From Streptomyces geranii (GTDB lineage: Bacteria > Actinomycetota > Actinomycetes > Streptomycetales > Streptomycetaceae): DNA of 64,000 bases. A model generated the notes under the pieces. It had not been told where the DNA came from. It saw only the letters and a list, made by a program, of their open reading frames with translations, and ran no database searches. Below are positions 34,536 to 43,858 of the stretch, in pieces (position 1 is the first letter of the stretch; every line of letters starts with the position of its first letter). The position numbers and the translations under genes are program-made. Where the stretch lies: the NCBI RefSeq assembly GCF_002954775.1, contig NZ_PJME01000005.1, forward strand, positions 248,001 through 312,000, in the 5' to 3' direction.

Positions 34536-35975
34536 TCACCACGCACCCCCGTCGCAGGCACCGCCACCGCCACCGCCGGAGTCCACCCCGCGCGGCACAA
34601 CCACCCTCGCCCGCAGCCCCCGCGCCCCCGCCGCCGCCAGCTCCAGTCGGCCACCCCGCCCCGCCAGCAGTTGTTCGGCGATGGCCAGCCCCAGCCCCGT
34701 ACCGGCCGTGCCGTCGTGGTGTTGGCGGCCCGAGCGCCAGAATCTCGTGGTCGCCAGGGCGAGTTCCTCCGTGCCGAGGCCGGGGCCGTCGTCCGTGACC
34801 GTGAGGACCGTGAAGGGGCCTTCCGCCGTGCAGGTCAGGGTGATCTCGGCGCCCGGGCCCGCGTACTTGATGGCGTTGTCCAACAGGATGTCCGTGATCT
34901 GGGCGAGTTCGCGGTCGGTGCAGGCGGCCGGGACCGGGGGCGGCGCGGTTCGCAGGAGCAGGCGGGCTCCGGCCTGTTGCGCCACCGGCTCCCACAGGCG
35001 GTGCTGGTCGGCCGCCACCGTCGCCGCGTCGCAGTGGGCGTCCGAGTCGTCGGTCACCGTGAGTTCGCCGGCCCGGTGTTCGGCGGTGGCGAGGGCGAGC
35101 ATGTCGTCGAGGAGGGTCTCCAGGCGGTCGAGTTCGGTGGTGACCCCCCTGTACGTGCGGTCGGCGGACGCGGGGAGGTGGGTGTGCAGGGCGTCGACCC
35201 GCAGCCGTAGCGCCGCCATCGGGTTGCGCATCTGGTGGGACGTGTCGGCGACGAGCCTGCGCTGCTGCTCCAGGGCCGCCGTGACCGTACGGGCCATGCG
35301 GTTGAAGCCGGTCGCGAGCTGGCGGAGTTCTGGCGGGCCGCCGGCCCGGGTCTGTTCCGGCGGGAGACCGGCCGCGAGCTGCCCGACCGCCCGGTCGAGG
35401 CGGCGCAGTGGGCTGACCACCCAGCCGGTCGCCGCCCGGGCCAGGACCGTACAGGCGACGGCGACCAGGGCCGTACCGGCGAGGACGAGGGCCCAGCGGC
35501 GGGTGATGTCGTCGGCCGCGATGTCCACCGAGGCCCGCAGGACGACCGCTCCGGAGACCCGGGTGCCCGTGCCGGCCGGTTCGGCGAACATCCGGGACCC
35601 CCGTGACCAGGGACGCAGCGCGCCCCCGGGGCGCTCGGCCTGGTTGCGCAGCGCCGCGTCGAGCAGCCGGGCAACGGCCGGGTCGGCGGCGCGCATGCCG
35701 CCGGTCTGGACGACCGGGCTGCGGTGGGTGTCGATGACGACGAGGGGTTCGCCGTACAGCTGGGTGTAGCGCCGCGCCTCGGCGGCGACGGCCGAGGTGT
35801 CGCCGGTCGCCGCCGCCTGGTCCATGAGGGAGGCGAAGCGGTCGAGGTCGGCGCTGCGGGCGAGGACCAGCTGCTGGGTGCGGTCGGACGCGGTGAACAG
35901 CAGCAGCGGTACGGCGAACGCGGCCACCGCGATCACGACGAACAGCAGCAGAGCGGCCTGGACCCGGGTGCGCAC
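34536..35975 (-). CDS. OmpR-partner sensor histidine kinase
   Basis: A 479-residue membrane kinase: transmembrane helices at about 7-29 and 165-187 enclose an extracytoplasmic sensor domain, followed by HAMP (about 188-240), HisKA with the phospho-acceptor His in VADTSHQMRNPMAAL, and HATPase with DNAIKYA (N box), DDGPGLG (G1) and GTGLGLAIAEQLL (G2). The C-terminus ends in a Gly-rich tail. It lies 10 bases after the response regulator gene and before the TAXI gene; all three read the same way. Confidence 0.94.
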   Translation of the reverse strand: MRTRVQAALLLFVVIAVAAFAVPLLLFTASDRTQQLVLARSADLDRFASLMDQAAATGDTSAVAAEARRYTQLYGEPLVVIDTHRSPVVQTGGMRAADPAVARLLDAALRNQAERPGGALRPWSRGSRMFAEPAGTGTRVSGAVVLRASVDIAADDITRRWALVLAGTALVAVACTVLARAATGWVVSPLRRLDRAVGQLAAGLPPEQTRAGGPPELRQLATGFNRMARTVTAALEQQRRLVADTSHQMRNPMAALRLRVDALHTHLPASADRTYRGVTTELDRLETLLDDMLALATAEHRAGELTVTDDSDAHCDAATVAADQHRLWEPVAQQAGARLLLRTAPPPVPAACTDRELAQITDILLDNAIKYAGPGAEITLTCTAEGPFTVLTVTDDGPGLGTEELALATTRFWRSGRQHHDGTAGTGLGLAIAEQLLAGRGGRLELAAAGARGLRARVVVPRGVDSGGGGGGACDGGAW

Positions 35976-35985
35976 GCCTCGCCTC

Positions 35986-36660
35986 TCAGCTTCCGTCGTC
36001 CCCGAAGCGGTAGCCGAAGCCCCGGATCGTGGTGAGCAGCTCGGGGCGGCGCAGCTTGGCGCGCATCTGGGTGAGGTGGACGTCGAGGGAGCGGGACACG
36101 GTGTGGGAGGCGTCGCCCCACACCTCGTCCAGGAGCTGCTCCCGGCTGACCGCCGTGCCCGCGCGTCCGGCCAGCACGGCGAGGATGGCGAACTCCTTCG
36201 CGGTCAGCTCGACCTCGGCCCCGCCGACCCGGACCCGGCGGGCGTCGAGGTCCACCTCGACGTCACCGGCGCGGACCGTCCGTACGACGGAGTCGGCGAC
36301 GCTTCTGGCCGCCCGCCGCCGGGTGACGGCGTCGATCCGGGCGAGCAGCTCGGCGAGGCGTACCGGCTTGACGAGGTAGTCGTCGGCGCCGAGCCGCAGT
36401 CCGCGCACGACCGAGCGCTCGTCGCCGCGCGCGGTCAGGACCACCACCGACATGTCGCTCACCGCCCGCAGGGCGCGCAGCACGTCCAGACCGTCGGTGT
36501 CGGGCAGGCCCAGATCGAGAAGGAGCAGGTCCGAGCTGCGGTGATAGGTGAGTACGTCCCTGCCGTACCGGACCCGTCTGGTGACGTGACCGTGGTCGTA
36601 CAGGACCTCGACGAGCGCGGCGGCCACGCCGTCGTCGTCCTCGGCCAGCAGTATCTGCAC
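35986..36660 (-). CDS. OmpR/PhoB-type response regulator
   Basis: A 224-residue regulator. Receiver domain: ILLAEDDDGVAAAL, phospho-acceptor Asp in LLLLDLGLPDTDG, Lys in DDYLVKPVRLAELLARI. C-terminal winged helix: VELTAKEFAILAVLA, SREQLLDEVWGD and HLTQMRAKL-GFGYRF. GTG 36660 (MQILLAEDD) is chosen because GAGGAGG lies 8 bases upstream; a 16-codon longer GTG start at 36708 lacks a ribosome site. First gene of the two-component-TAXI operon. Confidence 0.93.
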   Translation of the reverse strand: MQILLAEDDDGVAAALVEVLYDHGHVTRRVRYGRDVLTYHRSSDLLLLDLGLPDTDGLDVLRALRAVSDMSVVVLTARGDERSVVRGLRLGADDYLVKPVRLAELLARIDAVTRRRAARSVADSVVRTVRAGDVEVDLDARRVRVGGAEVELTAKEFAILAVLAGRAGTAVSREQLLDEVWGDASHTVSRSLDVHLTQMRAKLRRPELLTTIRGFGYRFGDDGS

Positions 36661-36828
36661 CTCGCCCACCTCCTCCTCGGTCGTGGTCCGCAGCCGAATG
36701 TAGACCACACCGGCCGCGGGCCCGCCGGAGTGTTAAGGGGAGGTTAGTTCTGTGTTCGCACCTCTCGCCCGCCGGTGCGGGCGGAGCCAGGCTGCACCGC
36801 AACCCGCAGCCTGAGAAGGAACGCCGTA

Positions 36829-37854
36829 ATGATCATTGACTGTCACGGTCACTACACGACCGCCCCGCCGGCCCTGGCGGTCTGGCGGAACCGGCAGATC
36901 GCCTCCCTCACCGACCCGTCGGTCGCCCCCGCCCGCGCGGATCTGCGCATCGGCGACGACGAACTGCGCGAGACCGTCGAGCCGAACCAGCTGCGGCTGA
37001 TGGACGAACGCGGCATCGACCTGACGGTCTTCTCGCCCCGCGCGTCGTTCATGGCCCATCACGTCGGCGACTTCGGCACGTCCGCCGCCTGGGCGGCGAT
37101 CTGCAACGAACTCTGCTACCGCGTGAGCGAGTTGTACCCGACGCGCTTCGCCCCCGCCGCGATGCTTCCGCAGTCCCCCGGCGTCGACCCCGCCACCTGC
37201 GTCCCCGAACTCACGCGCTGCGTCGAGGAGTTCGGCGCCGTCGCGGTCAACCTCAACCCCGACCCCTCGGGCGGCCACTGGACCGCGCCGCCGCTCACCG
37301 ACCGCTCGTGGTACCCCGTCTACGAGAAGATGGTGGAGTACGACGTCCCGGCGATGATCCACGTCAGTACGAGCGTCAACCCGGCCTTCCACACCACCGG
37401 CGCGCACTATCTCAACGCCGACACGACGGCGTTCATGCAGCTGGTCCAGGGCGATCTGTTCGCCGACTTCCCGACCCTGCGGTTCGTCATCCCGCACGGC
37501 GGCGGCGCGGTGCCGTACCACTGGGGCCGGTTCCGGGGCCTGGCCATGGCGCTCGGCAAGCCGCCGCTGGAGGAACACGTCCTGGGCAACGTCTACTTCG
37601 ACACCTGCGTGTACCACCAGCCAGGCGCGGACCTGCTGTACGACGTGATCCCGGCCCGCAACATCCTCTTCGCCTCGGAGATGATCGGCGCCGTCCGCGA
37701 CATCGACCCGTGCACCGGCCACCACTTCGACGACACGCGCCGCTACGCCGAGGCGGCGAAACTCCCCCCGGACGACCTCGCGGCGGTCCAGGAGCACAAC
37801 GCCCGCGCGGTGTACCCGCGGCTGGACGCCCTGCTGAAGCGACAGGGCCGGTGA
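36829..37854 (+). CDS. ligJ: 4-oxalomesaconate hydratase (LigJ-type amidohydrolase)
   Basis: A 341-residue amidohydrolase-superfamily enzyme. The N-terminal metal motif is DCHGHYTT (HxH at residues 6 and 8), with later His ligands in AMIHVST and FVIPHGGGAVPYHWGRF, and the catalytic region FASEMIGAV near 285. LigJ hydrates 4-oxalomesaconate to 4-carboxy-4-hydroxy-2-oxoadipate in the protocatechuate 4,5-cleavage and gallate pathways. GAAGGA lies 8 bases before the ATG. The next gene is ligI, the preceding pathway step, which supports the call strongly. Confidence 0.88.
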   Translation: MIIDCHGHYTTAPPALAVWRNRQIASLTDPSVAPARADLRIGDDELRETVEPNQLRLMDERGIDLTVFSPRASFMAHHVGDFGTSAAWAAICNELCYRVSELYPTRFAPAAMLPQSPGVDPATCVPELTRCVEEFGAVAVNLNPDPSGGHWTAPPLTDRSWYPVYEKMVEYDVPAMIHVSTSVNPAFHTTGAHYLNADTTAFMQLVQGDLFADFPTLRFVIPHGGGAVPYHWGRFRGLAMALGKPPLEEHVLGNVYFDTCVYHQPGADLLYDVIPARNILFASEMIGAVRDIDPCTGHHFDDTRRYAEAAKLPPDDLAAVQEHNARAVYPRLDALLKRQGR

Positions 37855-37859
37855 ACCGC

Positions 37860-38780
37860 ATGAGCGCCCTCTCCCCGAAGAGCCCCAACTGGCTGGACTG
37901 GTACGCGAACCCGTCCGAGCCCACCCTCCGACTCCCGCCCGGGACCGTCGACACGCACTGCCATGTCTTCGGCCCGCAGGCCGAGTTCCCCTTCGCGCCG
38001 GAGCGGAAGTACACGCCCTGCGACGGCGGCAAGGACGAACTGTTCGCCCTCCGCGACCACTTGGGCATCGCCCGCAACGTCATCGTGCAGGCCACCTGCC
38101 ACGGCGCGGACAACAGCGCCATGGTCGACGCCGTCCGGGCGGCCGACGGCAGGGCGCGCGGTATCGCGACCGTCCGCCCGGACATCGGCGCGGCCGAGTT
38201 GCTCGAACTCGACGCGGCGGGTGTACGCGGGGTGCGGTTCAACTTCGTACGGCGGCTGGTCGACACGTCGCCCGAGGACGACCTGCGCACGATCGCGCGG
38301 AAGGTCGCCCCGCTGGGCTGGCACATCGTCCTCTACTTCGAGAGCGCCGACCTGCCCGAACTGGAGGACTTCTTCGCGGAGTTGCCCACTCCCCTGGTCG
38401 TGGACCACATGGGCCGACCGGACGTCACCCAGCCCGTGGACGGGCCCGAGTTCACCCGTTTCCTGCGCTTCGTCGACGCCAACGACGTCTGGGTGAAGGT
38501 GAGTTGCCCCGAGCGCCTCAGCGTGAGCGGGCCACCGGCCCTGAACGGCGAACGGCACGCCTACACCGACGTCGTCCCCTTCGCCCGCCGCGTCGTCGAG
38601 GAGTTCCCCGACCGGGTCCTGTGGGGCACCGACTGGCCCCACCCCAACCTGACCGCCCACATGCCGGACGACGGCCTCCTCGTCGATCACGTGGCGCACA
38701 TCGCGGTCACCGACGAGCAGCGGCACAAGCTCCTGGTCGCCAATCCGATGGGCCTGTACTGGCCCGGCGAGGACTTCTGA
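37860..38780 (+). CDS. ligI: 2-pyrone-4,6-dicarboxylate hydrolase (LigI-type)
   Basis: A 306-residue amidohydrolase-superfamily enzyme. It opens with LPPGTVDTHCHVFGP (HxH at residues 33 and 35) and has VIVQATCHG, the HMGRPD segment and the catalytic Asp in LWGTDWPHPN, all features of LigI, which is metal-independent. It opens the lactone of 2-pyrone-4,6-dicarboxylate to give 4-oxalomesaconate, the substrate of the adjacent LigJ. A GTG at 37851 overlapping the ligJ stop is an alternative start. The MFS gene follows directly. Confidence 0.87.
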   Translation: MSALSPKSPNWLDWYANPSEPTLRLPPGTVDTHCHVFGPQAEFPFAPERKYTPCDGGKDELFALRDHLGIARNVIVQATCHGADNSAMVDAVRAADGRARGIATVRPDIGAAELLELDAAGVRGVRFNFVRRLVDTSPEDDLRTIARKVAPLGWHIVLYFESADLPELEDFFAELPTPLVVDHMGRPDVTQPVDGPEFTRFLRFVDANDVWVKVSCPERLSVSGPPALNGERHAYTDVVPFARRVVEEFPDRVLWGTDWPHPNLTAHMPDDGLLVDHVAHIAVTDEQRHKLLVANPMGLYWPGEDF

Positions 38781-38781
38781 C

Positions 38782-40170
38782 ATGACAACCTCCGACCCGA
38801 CGACCTCCGGCACGGCTCACGCCAACGCGCTGAACCGGCTCGACCGGCTCCCGGTCTCCCGGTTCCACAAAGTCACCCTGCTCGCCGTCGCGTTCGCCTA
38901 CTTCTTCGAGTTCGCGGACATCAACAGCTTCGCCACCACCGCCCCGAAACTGATCAAGCTGTGGGGCATCACGGTCGACCAGATCGCCTACGTCACCTCG
39001 CTCTCGTTCGTCGGCATGTTCATCGGGGCGATCGTCGCCGGGTCGATCTCCGACCGGTGGGGACGCAAGCGGGCCCTGCTCTGGACGACGATGTTCTTCG
39101 GCGTCTTCTCCTTCGCGGCGGCGTTCTCCTGGGACCTCGTGTCCCTCGGGGTGTTCCGCGTCCTGACCTCGGCGGGCCTCTCGGCGATGACCGTGGTGGG
39201 CGTCGTCTACATCAACGAGATGTACCCGTCGGCGATCCGCGGCAAGTTCCAGGCGTACGCCATCGTCATCGGCATCTGCGGCACGCCCGTCACCAACCTC
39301 ATCGCCAGCGCGGTCGTCCCGCTCAACGACTGGTCGTGGCGGCTGGTCTACGTCTGGGGCTCACTCGGCATCCTGCTCGTCCTGTTCACCCGGCACCTCA
39401 AGGAGTCCCCGCGCTGGCTGGAGAGCAGGGGCGATCACGCCCAGGCGGACGCGGTGTTGCGGGAGATCGAGGCGAGCGTCGCCGCCGAGCACGGCGCCCT
39501 CCCCGAGCCCGCGCCCCCGGTCCCCGAGACCCCGTCGGCGAAGGCGCCGCTGCGCCTGCTCCTCCAGAAGAAGTACCTGTACCCGACCCTGCTCCTCACG
39601 GTGCTGTGGATGACGCAGACCATCGGCTTCTTCGGCTACTCCAGCTGGGCACCCACGCTGCTGGCCAAGGAGGGCTTCAGCGTCGAGAAGTCCGTCTTCT
39701 ACGTCGCCCTGACCACGGTCGGCGCACCGCTCGGCTGCTATCTGGCGTCCCTGGTCACCGACCGGTTCGAACGCAAGTGGTGCCTGGTCGCGTTCGGCAC
39801 GGTGATCGCGGGCTGCGGCCTGCTGTACGGGCTCACCTTCAACCCGGTCCTCATCATCGTGTTCGGCTTCCTGGTGAACCTCTTCGAGCGCGGCTACACG
39901 GCCCTCGCCTACGCCTACTCCCCCGAGCTGTTCGACACCCGCAGCCGCTCCCTGGGCACGAGCGTCTCCTACGGCCTGGGCCGCCTGTCGAACGCCGCCG
40001 GTCCGCTGATCGTCGCGGCGCTGTACAACGGCCACGGCTACCAGAGCGTCTTCTACTTCATCGCCGGCACCTGGCTGGTCGGCGCGATCGTCCTGGCCGT
40101 CTTCGGCACCCGGACCCGCTCGACCCGCCTCGCCGAGGCGGAACGCAAACGCGTGGGCGTCCCCGCCTGA
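38782..40170 (+). CDS. MFS transporter, aromatic-acid/sugar-porter type
   Basis: A 462-residue 12-helix permease. The loop 2-3 signature is GSISDRWGRKRALLW, and the second-half counterpart is SLVTDRFERKWCL; the helix-6/7 loop holds ESPRWLESRG. Members of this branch import metabolites and aromatic acids with protons. It starts 2 bases after ligI, so it probably imports a substrate of the pathway, such as 2-pyrone-4,6-dicarboxylate, gallate or protocatechuate. The exact substrate is inference. Confidence 0.9.
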   Translation: MTTSDPTTSGTAHANALNRLDRLPVSRFHKVTLLAVAFAYFFEFADINSFATTAPKLIKLWGITVDQIAYVTSLSFVGMFIGAIVAGSISDRWGRKRALLWTTMFFGVFSFAAAFSWDLVSLGVFRVLTSAGLSAMTVVGVVYINEMYPSAIRGKFQAYAIVIGICGTPVTNLIASAVVPLNDWSWRLVYVWGSLGILLVLFTRHLKESPRWLESRGDHAQADAVLREIEASVAAEHGALPEPAPPVPETPSAKAPLRLLLQKKYLYPTLLLTVLWMTQTIGFFGYSSWAPTLLAKEGFSVEKSVFYVALTTVGAPLGCYLASLVTDRFERKWCLVAFGTVIAGCGLLYGLTFNPVLIIVFGFLVNLFERGYTALAYAYSPELFDTRSRSLGTSVSYGLGRLSNAAGPLIVAALYNGHGYQSVFYFIAGTWLVGAIVLAVFGTRTRSTRLAEAERKRVGVPA

Positions 40171-40328
40171 GACGGGCCGCGAGGCTTCGGTCGCTGACCG
40201 GAGATCGTTGACCGAGAAGTGTCTCCCCGGCGTCCGAGCGGCGGGATACCGTCGACCACGCGCCGACGGGGAACCCTCGATCGGCGCTGGTCGGTGGCAC
40301 TGGGCGGGCAGGTACGGGATGGCAGACG

Positions 40329-43300
40329 TTGGAGCGCACGCCTGAGGAGCTGGGGGCGTGGCTCCGCGGTCGGCGCAAGCGGCTGGGGCTGAGCCAGGCC
40401 GAGTTGGCGGAGCTGGCCGAGGTGAGCACGCGCAGTATCCGCGAGATCGAGCACGGCCGGGTGCGGTCGCCGCACAGCCGTCCGGTGCTCAGGCTCGTCG
40501 CCGCGCTGGGGGCGCAGCCGGAGCCCGAACCCGGGCCGCTCGCACTGGAGTTGCTGGGGCCGCTGGTGCTCCGGGTCGCCGGGCGGGCCGTGGAGTCCGG
40601 TCCCTCGAAGCAGAGCCGGCTGCTCGCGCTGCTCGGCCTGCACCCCGGCACGCCCGTGTCCCGGGACGAGATCGTGGACGTCCTGTGGGACGGCGCCCCA
40701 CCCGCGAGCTGCCTCCAGCAGGTGCACACGTACGTGACCCGGCTGCGCTCCCTGCTCACCGCCTCGGCCGGTCCGCAGACTCCCCCGGCCGGGCCGCTGC
40801 GCCGGACCCGGGACGGCTATCTGCTGGCGCTTGCGGAGGAGCAGTCGGACGTGGCGAGGTTCGCCGCGCTGGCCGCCCGGGTCTCGCCCACGGGCTGTCT
40901 GCCGACGCCGTCCGGTGACCCCGGCGAGGCGTACGGCGTCGCCGGGGCGGCGCTGGGGCTGTGGCGCGGCCCCGTCCTCCACGGGTCGCCGTCCTCGGTG
41001 CGCGAGCACCCCTCGGCCACCGCCCTGAACCGGCTCCGGCTGTCGGTGCTCCAGGCCTACGCGGACGGCGCGCTCGCGCTGGGCCGGCCCCAGGACGCCG
41101 TACAGGAGCTGCAGAAAGTCGCCGACACCGAGCAACTGCACGAGGGTGTCCATGCCCGGCTCATGCTGGCCCTCGCCGCGTCGGGGCAGCAGGCGGCGGC
41201 CCTGCAGCTGTACGCCGGGCTCCGGGACCGGCTCGACGAGCAGCTCGGGGTGTTCCCCGGGCCGGAGCTGACAGACGCCCACCTGCGCGTCGTACGCGGG
41301 GAAACCGCCCGTCCGGCCCTCTCGCCGGCGCCTGTGGAGTCGTACCGGCCGCCCGCGCTGCTGCCGTACGACGCCCCTTTCTTCACCGGTCGTCCCGACG
41401 AACTGGCCCGTCTCGACGGCCTGTTCGCCGATACCGGGGCGGTGGGCGGCCGGGGCGGTGTGGTCTGTGCGCTGACCGGGCCGGCCGGGGCGGGCAAGAC
41501 CGCGCTGGCGGTGCACTGGGCGCACCGGGTGCGGGACCGGTTCCCGGACGGGCAGCTCTTCGTGGACCTGCGCGGCCACTCGCCGCAGGTGCCGGTACGC
41601 CCCGAGGAGGCGCTGGTCAGGTTCCTGCTGGCGCTGGGCACCCCCGCCGAGCGGATACCCGGCACGCCCGAGGCCGCCGCCGACCGGTACCGCACCCTGA
41701 CCGCAGGGCGGCGCATCCTGGTCGTCCTGGACAACGCCGCCGACGCCGAGCAGCTCCGCCCGCTGCTGCCCGGCGGGCCGGGCTGCGCGGTGCTGGTCAC
41801 CAGCCGTGACCGACTCGCCGGGCTCGCCGCCCGCGACGGCGCCCACCGCATCGGCGTCGACACCCTCACCCCGGACGAGTCACGGCTCCTGCTGGTACGG
41901 ACCCTCGGCGCGTCCCGCGTCGACGCGGACCCGGAGGCCGCCGCCGACCTCGCACGGGCCTGCGGCCATCTCCCGCTCGCCCTGCGGATCGCCGCCGCCA
42001 ACCTCGGCCACGCGCCCCGGCACACCCTGCGCGAGCAGGCCGACGGACTGCGCGAGGGCGACCGGCTGACCGCCCTGTCCGTCACCGGCGACCCGAGCAC
42101 CGCCGTCCGGTCCGCCTTCGGCCTGTCGTACCACGCCCTGGACACCGAGGCCCGCCGGATGTTCCGGCTGCTGGCGCTGATCCCGGGACCGGAGACCGGC
42201 CTGGACGCCGCCGCGGCCGTCGCGGGCCTCGGCCGCCAGGAGACCGCCCGGACCCTGGACCGGCTCACCGCCGCGCATCTGCTGCGCGAACACCGGCCAG
42301 GGCGCTACCGCTTCCACGACCTGCTCGCGCTCTACGCGGGAGAACGGCTGGCTCTGGAGGAGACCGACACCGGCCGCCGGGCCGCCGCCACCGCCCTGTA
42401 CGCCTGGCTGCTGGCCACGGTGGACCGCTGCGCGCGGCTCCTCTACCCCGGCAACCAGCGCCTGCCCGGTGCCGGGGAGCGGGCCGGGGCCGGCACCCCG
42501 TCGGCGGAGATCACCGACGCGGCGTCGGCGATGCGCTGGCTGGACGGTGAACTGACCAACGTGGCCGCGGCCGTCCACCGGGCCGCCGCCGACGGCGACC
42601 CGGCCTGCTGGTGGCTGGCCGACGCCCTGCGCGGCTACGCGTGGACGCGCAAGCACGCCATCGACTGGACGGCCGCCTACGAGGCCGCGCTGGCCGCCGC
42701 CCGCGCGGCGGACGAGCCGCTCGCCCAGGCCGCCGCGCACAACATGATCGGCCAGGCCCACCTCCAGCAGGGGCGTACCGACTCCGCGACCGCCCACCTC
42801 GAACGGTTCCTCGCCCTCGCCGAGGTCGGCGGCTGGCACGAGGGCGCCGCCGCCGCGCACACCAACCTCAGCGCGGTCGCCCGGCTCAGCGGCCGGCTGC
42901 GGCGCAGCGCCGAGCACCTGGCGGCGGCCACGGAACTCGACCGGCGCAGCGGTCTTTCGGGGGAGCACCCGGTCGTCCTCGACAACCTCGGGCACGTCCT
43001 GCGCGACCTGGGCCGCCTCTCCGAGTCGCTGGAGTGCCTGCTGCGGGCGGAGCGGCTGCCCGCGGAGCTGGACTCCGAGCACAGCAGGATCCACCGCGAG
43101 GCCAACATCGGCTGCGTCCTGCACCTGCTCGGCGATCCGGCGCGGGCGGCCCGCCGCCTCGGGTCGGCCCTGAAGATGGCCCGCAGGAGCGCCGACCGGG
43201 GCGGCGAGGCCTACGTCCTGCGGCTCCAGGCGTCCGCCCGCCGCGACGCCGGGGACCTCGCCGGAGCCCTCGAACTGGCCCGCACCGCCGCCGAACTCAG

Positions 43301-43829
43301 CGACGAGGACGTCGACGAGTACTTCCGCGCCGCCGCCCGGATCACCCTCGGCGGCATCCTGCTGGCCCTCGGCAGCCAGGGCGCGGCGGCCGAGGCGTAC
43401 CGGGAGGCGCTGAAGCTGGCCCGCGAGCGCGGCGCGCACGACCAGGAGGCGCGCGCTCTCCTGGGCCTCGCGTCCCTGGCCGTCCCGGCGGACCGCGACC
43501 GGGCCGCCTCGGCCCTGGCCATCGCCCGCGACTCGGAATACGTCCTGGTGGAGGGCGAGGCGCTGACCGTCCTGTCCCGCGCGGCCCTCGACCACGGCGA
43601 ACCGGCCACCGCCGCCGCCCACGCCCACCAGGCCCTGGAACTCCACCGGGCCACCGGTCACCGCAGGGGCCGGGCAAGGGCCCTGGAACTGCTGGGCCGC
43701 GCCGCCGAGGCACAGGGCGACGGTGCGGACCCGGCGCCGTACTTCCGCGAGGCCCTGGAGATCTACGACGCCCTGGGCGCCGCCGAGGCCACCGCGCTAC
43801 GGCAGCGGATGGACGCCCCGGAAGGCTGA
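40329..43829 (+). CDS. XRE-SARP-NB-ARC-TPR fusion regulator
   Basis: A 1166-residue cytoplasmic regulator in four parts. An XRE helix-turn-helix (about 8-60, LGLSQAELAELAEVSTRSIREIEHG) precedes an OmpR-like DNA-binding domain (about 75-150) and a bacterial transcriptional activator domain (about 170-320, ending ELGVFPGPEL-like). An NB-ARC ATPase follows (Walker A GPAGAGKTALAVHW, Walker B ILVVLDNAAD, LPLALRIAAANL), then about 10 TPR-like repeats (700-1150). SARPs activate antibiotic and secondary-metabolite genes. The start is TTG 40329, with no strong ribosome site, so it is uncertain. Confidence 0.88.
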   Translation: MERTPEELGAWLRGRRKRLGLSQAELAELAEVSTRSIREIEHGRVRSPHSRPVLRLVAALGAQPEPEPGPLALELLGPLVLRVAGRAVESGPSKQSRLLALLGLHPGTPVSRDEIVDVLWDGAPPASCLQQVHTYVTRLRSLLTASAGPQTPPAGPLRRTRDGYLLALAEEQSDVARFAALAARVSPTGCLPTPSGDPGEAYGVAGAALGLWRGPVLHGSPSSVREHPSATALNRLRLSVLQAYADGALALGRPQDAVQELQKVADTEQLHEGVHARLMLALAASGQQAAALQLYAGLRDRLDEQLGVFPGPELTDAHLRVVRGETARPALSPAPVESYRPPALLPYDAPFFTGRPDELARLDGLFADTGAVGGRGGVVCALTGPAGAGKTALAVHWAHRVRDRFPDGQLFVDLRGHSPQVPVRPEEALVRFLLALGTPAERIPGTPEAAADRYRTLTAGRRILVVLDNAADAEQLRPLLPGGPGCAVLVTSRDRLAGLAARDGAHRIGVDTLTPDESRLLLVRTLGASRVDADPEAAADLARACGHLPLALRIAAANLGHAPRHTLREQADGLREGDRLTALSVTGDPSTAVRSAFGLSYHALDTEARRMFRLLALIPGPETGLDAAAAVAGLGRQETARTLDRLTAAHLLREHRPGRYRFHDLLALYAGERLALEETDTGRRAAATALYAWLLATVDRCARLLYPGNQRLPGAGERAGAGTPSAEITDAASAMRWLDGELTNVAAAVHRAAADGDPACWWLADALRGYAWTRKHAIDWTAAYEAALAAARAADEPLAQAAAHNMIGQAHLQQGRTDSATAHLERFLALAEVGGWHEGAAAAHTNLSAVARLSGRLRRSAEHLAAATELDRRSGLSGEHPVVLDNLGHVLRDLGRLSESLECLLRAERLPAELDSEHSRIHREANIGCVLHLLGDPARAARRLGSALKMARRSADRGGEAYVLRLQASARRDAGDLAGALELARTAAELSDEDVDEYFRAAARITLGGILLALGSQGAAAEAYREALKLARERGAHDQEARALLGLASLAVPADRDRAASALAIARDSEYVLVEGEALTVLSRAALDHGEPATAAAHAHQALELHRATGHRRGRARALELLGRAAEAQGDGADPAPYFREALEIYDALGAAEATALRQRMDAPEG

Positions 43830-43858
43830 GCCGGTCGCACAGGAGGAGCGTTCCCCGC

